Shown here in pieces: positions 38,354-45,198 of a stretch of DNA of 46,938 bases. A model generated the notes under the pieces. It saw nothing but the letters and a program-made list of their open reading frames with translations. It had not been told where the DNA came from and made no database searches. The position numbers were made by a program, and so were the translations under genes. The stretch's first letter is position 1; every line of letters starts with the position of its first letter. The stretch spans positions 1 to 46,938 of the IMG/VR virus record IMGVR_UViG_3300037264_000516. One strand, given 5' to 3'. The stretch is from a virus.

Positions 38354-41191
38354 TTATCCCCTGTTATTGTACGGAATCATCCCGGCCGGAACCACGGCCA
38401 GCACGGCGAGAGGTAGCGGATCAGTCTGCCGTACGAAGATTCGGCCATTGCTGTTCCACTCGCCCTTGATGTTGATGTCGATAGTGTCCGTCACGGGCTC
38501 TACGGGCTCATCGTAGTCCTCGTCGGACCGCTGCTTGAACTCCGTGAGCTGATCCTCGAAATCGTCGTCTGCTGGCGGCTCAGCTCCGCCGATCCATATT
38601 CCGCGCGCCTTCTCGACAAAGAGCGTGACCCGGTTCACGAGCTTCTTCTTGTCGGAGAGGGTTTCGCCCTGAGCTGTCTCGATGTCGAGCGTCTGTAGGT
38701 CTGAGGTGAACGGGAGACCGACATGGATAACCCCGTAAACCTCGTCGAAGCTGGCGACTCCGTTAGTGACGGTGACGACCGTGTAGGCACCGTTGTTCGG
38801 ATTCGCAGCCACGAAGCCATCGCCGAGAGCCGAGATGGTCTTGCCTTCCAGGTGCCAAAGGCCCGTCACCTGATCGACAGCGCGCACCCACGTCGCCCTG
38901 GCCACTGCCTGAAGATTGGCCGGGACGTTCATGTGCGGCGTCACGGAGACGACGGTCGTGCTGCCGAAGGCGGTGATCACGCAGCGCACGATCTCCCCGG
39001 TCGCGGATTCAATCCTGATCTCGTTGCCCACGTCTGCGGCCGTGAAGAACGGCGCGCTGGCCGTGAGGGTCAGAATCTCTTCTGGAGTCCAGAGCGTTCC
39101 GCCAGTGAGCGTCATCGTGGTTGCAGTCGCGTTGGTCCCGTCATAGGTGAGAGAGCAATCGACGAAGACCGAATCCACGACATCGGTGATGGCGCGCGTC
39201 TTCACCCGCTCGACGTACCGCTTGACCACGCCGTTGATCGTGCGCTTGATGACGATGTAGAGAGCGTCCTCGGTGCCTTCCGGAATCGAGCAGACCTGCT
39301 CCACCTCGCCGTCGAAATCGTGCCGATGCCAGCCAATCATCTCCTGGTCGCGGATGTAGGTGAGGCCCAGGAGCTTGCCGTCACTGCGGACCATCCAGAC
39401 AATCGAGTGCGGGACCTGCTGGTAGGCCCAGTCGCGCATCGTGAAACCATCGAACAGGTGCGCGGAGAAGATCGTCAGGTCGTTGCCCCGGTAGCCGTCC
39501 ACCTGGTAGTCGAACCCGATGTCGCGCACGATGGAGCCCCTGGCCTGGACGTAGAGCGCGGAGCCGTTGATCAGGATGGGTGCCAGGTTCGAAGCCCCGT
39601 TGTAGGACTGCTGCTGGGCATTGATGGCGAACGGGGTCAGGACGCCCGCGCTATCTCCGCCGATGATCCACTCCCCGCCGGAGGTCAGGACGACCAGCTT
39701 AGCCAGCTCGACGAGGTGCTGGACCTCGTTCACCTGCCTGCCTGCCATCTTGAAGGTCACGGCGTCGTCATCCTGGATCGGGTCGGACTTGGTGAAATTG
39801 GTGAACTGCCCAGTCCTGGAACCGAACACCTGTTCGGGCTCTTGGTCGGTGTTCGCAAAGACTCTGCGTTGCTGGTAATACGTCACGCATGATGGGAACT
39901 TTCCCGTCGCGTTAAACGGGTTTCTCGGAATCGGCGGCGTCTGGTCAGTGTCCGGCGTGATGCCCGTATCTGTGAAGGTCGAAGAGCCAGCGACGCCGAT
40001 GAAGCCGAACACGCCGTTGCTGTCCCTGTAGATGTTGTACTCGGACGCCCCGGAGACGAGCGTCCAGCTCAGATTGTTCGGGACAGCGGACGACGGGGCC
40101 GAGGCGGAGACTATCGTGATCGAGCAGATGTTCACCACCCCGTCGCCGGTGTAGGCGCTGTAGCCGGTCGAGTCAATCCCGCGCAGCTCGAAGGTGTTCG
40201 CGCCCACGTTCACGTTTGCGACCTCGAACTCGAAGCCGTTCACCTGCGTCATGCCGAGAACGCCGGTGAGTGTCACGATGTCGCCATTGAGAAAATTGTC
40301 TGCCCCGACATAAGTCAGGACAGCCGGGTTTGCTTGCGTGATATTCGAGATCGTGTTCGAGACCGTACTCTTCCCGGCAAGAGATTCTTCTCGCGTCTCG
40401 GCATCGACGGCCGTGATCTTGTAGCGAGCGTCGCCAGCTCCGGCGGAGCCTGTCCCCGCGCAGCCGGTGGGCCTGGGGATACCGGGCGCGAACGCAATCG
40501 TAGAAAGCGTCCATGCCGCATGGCCGGTGCGCGACAGCTCGCGCGTCTCGTAGCTCGGATGCGTGAGCGTCACCACGTCGGCCGACTGAGCGAACCGGAT
40601 ATCGGGCAGATCGGCTTCGAGATATGGCGTGACGACCGTATAGATGCGCTCGGCCGTGCCGCCGGAAGTGTAGGCCCCGAGCGAAGTCGTGTCGAAGTTG
40701 GCCCCCGTCATATCCTGAAGCTGGAATGTGTTGGCCCCGGCGTTCACGTTGGCGATCTTGAAGTTGCGGCCGTTGATGAAGTTCGCCATCGGGCCGACGA
40801 CGCCGCTGATGAAGACTTCTTCACCGTTCACCGGGTCGGTGCCGACGTAGGTCACGACTCCGGGGCTGGCATTCGAGATCGCCGTGATCGTGAGCGTCAA
40901 GTCGGTGACGTATGCCTGATTGCGGATCACGCGCAGGTAGAGATCGCCGAACTCCAGCGCGTAGGTCTGCTCGGCGTTGAAGACGAACTGGATGAGCCGC
41001 ACCGTCTTCGTCGAGTCCTTGACTTCGCCAGTGAACCCGGTGCCGGGCCTGTTCTGAACGCCGCCGTGGCGCATGACCATGAAATTGCGCAGCGTCCTTG
41101 CGCCGGTCTGGTACTTGACCTGATCAGCTCTGGCGTAGAGCGACGGGGCGATCTCACCCCCGGCGAATGATCTCTGGTTTTGCGAGGACAC
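38354..41191 (-). CDS. Tail tubular protein B (T7 gp12-like) with two inserted FCCH-type domains
   Basis: 945 residues. The opening NQRSFAGGEIAPSLYARADQ and RTLRNFMVMRHGGVQNRPG is the hallmark of gp12-like tail nozzle proteins. Two related beta domains are inserted at about residues 111-185 and 289-355 (VVTYVGTDPVNGEEVFISGV and VLTYVGADNFLNGDIVTLTG), like the FCCH domain often annotated in phage proteins. Central WIIGGDSAGVLTP and LGLTYIRDQEMIGWHRHD also fit. It forms the tail tip and channel with tubular protein A. Confidence 0.9.
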   Translation of the reverse strand: MSSQNQRSFAGGEIAPSLYARADQVKYQTGARTLRNFMVMRHGGVQNRPGTGFTGEVKDSTKTVRLIQFVFNAEQTYALEFGDLYLRVIRNQAYVTDLTLTITAISNASPGVVTYVGTDPVNGEEVFISGVVGPMANFINGRNFKIANVNAGANTFQLQDMTGANFDTTSLGAYTSGGTAERIYTVVTPYLEADLPDIRFAQSADVVTLTHPSYETRELSRTGHAAWTLSTIAFAPGIPRPTGCAGTGSAGAGDARYKITAVDAETREESLAGKSTVSNTISNITQANPAVLTYVGADNFLNGDIVTLTGVLGMTQVNGFEFEVANVNVGANTFELRGIDSTGYSAYTGDGVVNICSITIVSASAPSSAVPNNLSWTLVSGASEYNIYRDSNGVFGFIGVAGSSTFTDTGITPDTDQTPPIPRNPFNATGKFPSCVTYYQQRRVFANTDQEPEQVFGSRTGQFTNFTKSDPIQDDDAVTFKMAGRQVNEVQHLVELAKLVVLTSGGEWIIGGDSAGVLTPFAINAQQQSYNGASNLAPILINGSALYVQARGSIVRDIGFDYQVDGYRGNDLTIFSAHLFDGFTMRDWAYQQVPHSIVWMVRSDGKLLGLTYIRDQEMIGWHRHDFDGEVEQVCSIPEGTEDALYIVIKRTINGVVKRYVERVKTRAITDVVDSVFVDCSLTYDGTNATATTMTLTGGTLWTPEEILTLTASAPFFTAADVGNEIRIESATGEIVRCVITAFGSTTVVSVTPHMNVPANLQAVARATWVRAVDQVTGLWHLEGKTISALGDGFVAANPNNGAYTVVTVTNGVASFDEVYGVIHVGLPFTSDLQTLDIETAQGETLSDKKKLVNRVTLFVEKARGIWIGGAEPPADDDFEDQLTEFKQRSDEDYDEPVEPVTDTIDINIKGEWNSNGRIFVRQTDPLPLAVLAVVPAGMIPYNNRG

Positions 41192-41808
41192 TATTCCCTT
41201 CCACGGATGAACTCAGATTCGACATCCTCGCTCACCTGGCCTTCGTTGATCGCCGTGGCCTTGGCGCGCTCCAGCTCGATTGTGTACATCTGGTAGGCGC
41301 GCGTTGCGAGCTTATACGGGTCTCCGGCCGTGAGGCGCGGTGCCATCATGGACGCGATCCGGAATGAGAGCGCCATCACGAAGTCGGAAGTGAAGCGCTC
41401 GGGGTTGTCTTCGAGGCGGGTGTATTCCAGAGAAGCGTCTTCCTCGTTCGTGTAGATCAGGCGTCCCGTGGCGTCCTGGGCGATCTTGTAGGTGACGCGC
41501 GACTGGCGCGTATCGTCCGCCATCCCGCTCCTGATCCTGATGATCTTCGCGCAGTCGGTCGGATAGCGGTAGCTGAAGTCCCACTCATCCTCGACGGAAT
41601 CTTCAAGCTCGTCCGAGATTAAACCCAGCGCGAGGAACTTCGTGGCGAACGGCCACGGGAAATCGCGCAGGGTGGAGTCTCGGCAGATGTCGTAGAACCG
41701 ACGGCCAGCGCGCGCCTCATCACTTTTCTCGGTGTCGAGATCGGCGATCTCTTTGCTGATTCCAAGATGCGAAAGCGCGAGATTGACGATCTCAACTTCA
41801 GAAGCCAT
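41191..41808 (-). CDS. Tail tubular protein A (T7 gp11-like adaptor)
   Basis: 205 residues. EIVNLALSHLGISKEIADL, CRDSTLRDFPWPFATKFLAL and YPTDCAKIIRIRSG match the gp11 adaptor family that joins portal to tail nozzle. The ATG at 41808 has a GGAGG ribosome site. Its stop touches the start of tubular B. Confidence 0.9.
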   Translation of the reverse strand: MASEVEIVNLALSHLGISKEIADLDTEKSDEARAGRRFYDICRDSTLRDFPWPFATKFLALGLISDELEDSVEDEWDFSYRYPTDCAKIIRIRSGMADDTRQSRVTYKIAQDATGRLIYTNEEDASLEYTRLEDNPERFTSDFVMALSFRIASMMAPRLTAGDPYKLATRAYQMYTIELERAKATAINEGQVSEDVESEFIRGRE

Positions 41809-41820
41809 GAGCGACCTCCG

Positions 41821-41961
41821 TTATCCCCGATAGCCGTGCGCGTAAGCCGCCCGCATTTGTTTGACTGCTTTGGAGTGGCCGCTCTTGCCCGTGTACGTCT
41901 TGCCGCGACTGCCCCACTTGTATCCGGACTTCCCGCCCTTCTTCGCTTTCTTGATCGGCAT
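41821..41961 (-). CDS. Tiny very basic protein
   Basis: 46 residues, MPIKKAKKGGKSGYKWGSRG and on, about one third Lys/Arg. The ATG at 41961 follows the previous stop by one base. Similar tiny Lys/Gly-rich genes occur between capsid and tail genes in related phages. It may bind DNA in the capsid; this is inferred from charge only. Confidence 0.65.
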   Translation of the reverse strand: MPIKKAKKGGKSGYKWGSRGKTYTGKSGHSKAVKQMRAAYAHGYRG

Positions 41962-41962
41962 A

Positions 41963-42289
41963 CTAGATGTTGACGGCCGAGCGGTTTGTGCGCCGCTCTT
42001 GACGAGTGGCCTCTGCCACCTGCGCATTATCATCGACGAGCTTGACCCAGGAGGGAAGGACGACATCGCCGTTCTTGTCGAAGACGAAATTCCCGCTCGC
42101 GTCCTTGCGGAATGCGTCTTTGAACATCCTGAACGGCTGGCCGGATCGGGCATGGCCGATACCGGCCGGATAGTGGCGCTCCAGGCGGTAATAGCCAGTG
42201 CGCATGGCGTAAACCAGAACGCTCTCCGGTGCTGTTTGCGACTGCGGCTGGGCAGGAACCGTCTCCGCCCCCGTGTTCTTGTTCGACAT
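41963..42289 (-). CDS. Small structural-region protein
   Basis: 108 residues. MSNKNTGAETVPAQPQSQ is a polar leader. Then VYAMRTGYYRLERHYPAGIG, MFKDAFRKDASGNFVFDKNG and LPSWVKLVDD suggest beta strands and a short helical domain. It lies between the cement and tail genes and could be a capsid accessory or head-tail joining factor. The family is not named. AGG sits upstream of the ATG. Confidence 0.55.
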   Translation of the reverse strand: MSNKNTGAETVPAQPQSQTAPESVLVYAMRTGYYRLERHYPAGIGHARSGQPFRMFKDAFRKDASGNFVFDKNGDVVLPSWVKLVDDNAQVAEATRQERRTNRSAVNI

Positions 42290-42326
42290 TTTGATTGCCT
42301 CCCGTGTTATTGTTGCGGCAAAGAAT

Positions 42327-42362
42327 GGCGTGAGGCGGGCCGTTTGAGACCCGCCCCACGCC
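42327..42362 (-). terminator. Strong hairpin after the cement gene (terminator or attenuator)
   Basis: A 13-bp GC-rich stem with one G-T pair and a 10-base loop, seven bases after the cement stop, is followed by ATTCTTTG. The T-tract is weak, so partial termination or RNA processing is more likely than full stop. This would give capsid genes more transcript than downstream tail genes. Confidence 0.6.
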
Positions 42363-42368
42363 GGTCCT

Positions 42369-42815
42369 TTAGCTGATGGTGAAGCCGTCAGGGTACGCGG
42401 CGTTCGCCTGCACCATGGACAGCGGCGACAGGAACGTGGACACCGTGATCGAAGGCGTGGTGCCTCCGAGGACGTAGTTCACGCGCAAGTAGCGGTCCAC
42501 AGTCGTTCCGTGCGGAAGCGGGATGACGACCTTGAACCCCGCAGCCAACACGGACGACGCCGGTTCGTTCACCCCGCCGAAGGCGGAGCGAGCGACGATG
42601 GTCACGGGCGTATCGGTCGAACCGGACTGGACCTGGAACTCATAGGTCTCGTCCGCATCCGCCACGTCCGCAGCCACGATCACGTTCACAACGACGGCCA
42701 TGGGCTCGCCGATCCCAATGTCTCGGTCCAAGCTCGTGTCAAGCACGTTCGTCGAAACCGCAGTTGCCGCGAGAACCTGCGTGTCCGAGAACCTCTGGTA
42801 GTTGTCGAGGATCAT
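42369..42815 (-). CDS. Capsid cement protein, Bbp16-like
   Basis: 148 residues, beta-rich: MILDNYQRFSDTQVLAATAV, VVNVIVAADVADADETYEFQ, VIPLPHGTTVDRYLRVNYVL. This is the Bbp16 family, first seen as the cement protein of Bordetella phage BPP-1, which binds outside the capsid lattice. It lies next to the major capsid gene as in that phage. A strong hairpin follows the gene. Confidence 0.85.
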   Translation of the reverse strand: MILDNYQRFSDTQVLAATAVSTNVLDTSLDRDIGIGEPMAVVVNVIVAADVADADETYEFQVQSGSTDTPVTIVARSAFGGVNEPASSVLAAGFKVVIPLPHGTTVDRYLRVNYVLGGTTPSITVSTFLSPLSMVQANAAYPDGFTIS

Positions 42816-42839
42816 TTTCTTGTTCTCCTATGTTGCAGG

Positions 42840-43844
42840 TTAGGCGACCACGGCCTCGGTTTCGAGAAGCTGGTCCACGAGGCGGACCGGGATTCCCCGG
42901 AACGAGGTGATGCGCTTGCCTTCGACCATCTCGTATTTGAGCTGGCCTCCGGTCTGAACGTCGTCGCGCCCCTGGATGTCGAGCATCTGGAAGAGCGTCC
43001 GGTTCATGTAGTACACCGGGCGGCAAGCCGCCAGGCTCGGGATGCGGTGGGTCGCCTTGATCATCAAGTCGAACAAGTCCGCCGCCGAAGTCTTGGCGAC
43101 GAGGTTCGACACGTCGATGTTCGGGATGCGAACCGCGTAGCGCCAGTCCTTCAGCGCGACGCCGCACTTCCACTGCCAGTGGTCCAGGTACGCGCGCATC
43201 CGGTTTCCACCGACGGCGGCGCTGGACGCCTGCACCGTGTCCAAGCCCAGGTCCTCGTGGAAGAGGCCAGCCTTGGAACCCTTCGGGTAGATTCCGAACA
43301 CGCCCTGCTCCGACCAGCCGACGAGCCACAGCGAGGCGTTGTCCGCCCCCGATCCGCCGCCAGAGATCACGTTCTGGCTCGTGATTCCGGACAGGGAGTT
43401 GTAGCGCTGCGCGAGACCCGTGAACTCTTCGGGAGCGGTGCCGCTGTTCCCGTAGAACAAGGTCTGCGCCATCTCCTGGTTCATCGCCTCGATGAAGGCT
43501 TTCGCCTCAGAGAGACGGAACGCGGAGACGTTCCCGTTCAGCTCGGCGAGGTCCTTATCGACCTCGCTGTACGCCTCCAGCATCCCGCACTGCTCGTCCG
43601 ACTGAGCCGTGGTGGACTTGGAGGGCGCGACGCCTGCGTTCAGCAAGCGCCAGCTCGCCGTCGGCAACGACGTACGCATCGTGAGTCTATGTCCCGTCGG
43701 AAGGTTGCCCTCGTACCAGGGCATATCCATCAGGATTTCGTTCGACTGCGACAACAGCTCGGCGACGGCGGCGATTCGACCGTCCGGGTCGAGACGCTTG
43801 GCCACATCGACGAGGGTAGGCAGGGTTGCTCCCAGCGTAGCCAT
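42840..43844 (-). CDS. Major capsid protein, BPP-1 (Bbp17) type
   Basis: 334 residues. LPTLVDVAKRLDPDGRIAAV, PTGHRLTMRTSLPTASWRLL, EAYSEVDKDLAEL and MNQEMAQTLFYGNSGTAPEE are typical of the BPP-1-like capsid protein with a rearranged HK97 fold. It follows the scaffold gene by 5 bp and precedes the cement gene. It builds the icosahedral shell. Confidence 0.9.
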   Translation of the reverse strand: MATLGATLPTLVDVAKRLDPDGRIAAVAELLSQSNEILMDMPWYEGNLPTGHRLTMRTSLPTASWRLLNAGVAPSKSTTAQSDEQCGMLEAYSEVDKDLAELNGNVSAFRLSEAKAFIEAMNQEMAQTLFYGNSGTAPEEFTGLAQRYNSLSGITSQNVISGGGSGADNASLWLVGWSEQGVFGIYPKGSKAGLFHEDLGLDTVQASSAAVGGNRMRAYLDHWQWKCGVALKDWRYAVRIPNIDVSNLVAKTSAADLFDLMIKATHRIPSLAACRPVYYMNRTLFQMLDIQGRDDVQTGGQLKYEMVEGKRITSFRGIPVRLVDQLLETEAVVA

Positions 43845-43849
43845 GTGAG

Positions 43850-44494
43850 TTACTCCTTGGTGCCTCCGTAGAGTCGATCTTCAAAGCTCTTGGTCCCGGT
43901 GGCTCCGGCTCCGCCGTGGATCAGTTTGTCTTCTCCCATCGCTCTACCGATCTTGGCGAATACGCGGAGGGCTTCCGGGTGGCTGCCTAATCCGGTCTCG
44001 TCCAAGAACCTAGAGAAGTCGCCCTTGGTGTCGAATACTTTGAGCGCGCGTTTGGCGAGTTCGGCGTTTTCTTTGAACTTGGCTCCGCCTACCTCCGCGT
44101 CGTTCTCTGAATCCTTCACCCACTGATCGGACTGCTTCTTTAGTTGCGCCTTTTGCCCCTCGACGTAGGACTTCACCGTATCGCTATCGCGTTCGAGTTC
44201 CTTCTGCGCCTCTTCGTTGGTCATCTTCAGCTCTTTTGCGCGAGATGAGTGACGTTCGACGGCGGATGGATCGAGTTGCGACCCCTCGGGGAGCTTCAGG
44301 TCGTACTTATCAGGAACGACCCGAGCATTCTCCTTGGGCTTGTCCTCGGTCTTTGGTGCGTCGGCTTTCTTATCGGTCTCGACTTTCGCTTCGGTCGTTT
44401 TGCCCGTCGCGTCCGTCTTGGCCGCTTCCGTCTTTCCCTGTCCCTCGCCCGCGCCGGTGGTATCCTTGGCGGTCTCGGTTAAAGTCGTGGTCAT
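43850..44494 (-). CDS. Head scaffolding protein
   Basis: 214 residues, highly charged, rich in Lys/Glu/Asp/Thr at the N-terminus (about 1-60), with helical heptads to about 150 (NEEAQKELERDSDTVKSYVE). The C-terminus includes AKIGRAMGEDKLIHGG. These features and the position before the capsid gene identify a scaffolding protein that guides shell assembly and leaves before maturation. Confidence 0.8.
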   Translation of the reverse strand: MTTTLTETAKDTTGAGEGQGKTEAAKTDATGKTTEAKVETDKKADAPKTEDKPKENARVVPDKYDLKLPEGSQLDPSAVERHSSRAKELKMTNEEAQKELERDSDTVKSYVEGQKAQLKKQSDQWVKDSENDAEVGGAKFKENAELAKRALKVFDTKGDFSRFLDETGLGSHPEALRVFAKIGRAMGEDKLIHGGAGATGTKSFEDRLYGGTKE

Positions 44495-44511
44495 TTAATT
44501 CTCCCGCTGAT

Positions 44512-44874
44512 CTAATTTCTGCGCAGCAACATCGTGACGGATAGGCTGGTCGTCCCGTCGCCAGCCGTGACGCGCGGACGGATGAAGCGCACCGGCTCGC
44601 TCACGGCCTCAATCCCGGCCGCGATGAAGTCGAGAGCGTTGCCCTGCGGATCGGTGAGGACGTAGAAGCTCACGCCGTCATTGGAGCCCTCGATGCGCAG
44701 AGTGCCGCCAGCGCCGAACGTGCCGTCAACCTGCACGGAGCGATCCGCGCTCCCCGCCATCTTCACCGCGCGGCCGACATCATCGGTCGTGGTGAGCGGC
44801 GTCCACACCGCGACGTGGACTTTGCGCTCCGCGTGTTCTTGAAGATTCGTGATCACTTCATTTACGGTCGCCAT
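44512..44874 (-). CDS. Small Ig-like virion protein candidate
   Basis: 120 residues. An N-terminal helix (MATVNEVITNLQEHAE) is followed by a beta-sandwich pattern: RSVQVDGTFGAGGTLRIEGS, YVLTDPQGNALDF, VSEPVRFIRPRVTAGDG, LSVTMLLRR. Such proteins are found near capsid genes and may decorate the shell or tail. Exact function is unknown. It lies between Bbp19-like and scaffold genes. Confidence 0.6.
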   Translation of the reverse strand: MATVNEVITNLQEHAERKVHVAVWTPLTTTDDVGRAVKMAGSADRSVQVDGTFGAGGTLRIEGSNDGVSFYVLTDPQGNALDFIAAGIEAVSEPVRFIRPRVTAGDGTTSLSVTMLLRRN

Positions 44875-44883
44875 GGTCGCTCC

Positions 44884-45198
44884 TTATCCCTGCGTCTTCT
44901 CACGCGCCCGCGCTTCGGCGAGCATCGTCTGGTACTGCTCCGGACACGCTTCGTTGATGTCGGCCATGATCTTCAGGCCGATATTGCGCGCGCCTTCGTT
45001 GAAGAACGTGGTGCTGTTGCCAGTGAAGCTCGTCTTGAACACGCCGCACTCCGATATGTACCTGTACACGAACCTGCGCCCGCGCTCGTTCGACATGACC
45101 CACGCGAAATCATCCAGCTCCAGATCGCGCCCACGGAGCGCGCGCTCGACACTCTTTTTGACTTCCTGCGGATCGGCGACGTTTGGTACGGAGGCCAT
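44884..45198 (-). CDS. Bbp19-like head-module protein
   Basis: 104 residues. RFVYRYISECGVFKTSFTGN, TTFFNEGARNIGLKIMADI and the acidic N-terminus correspond to the Bbp19 family, a conserved small protein between portal and scaffold genes in BPP-1-like phages. Its role in virion assembly is not known in detail. The ATG at 45198 overlaps the fibre stop (TAATG). Confidence 0.8.
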   Translation of the reverse strand: MASVPNVADPQEVKKSVERALRGRDLELDDFAWVMSNERGRRFVYRYISECGVFKTSFTGNSTTFFNEGARNIGLKIMADINEACPEQYQTMLAEARAREKTQG

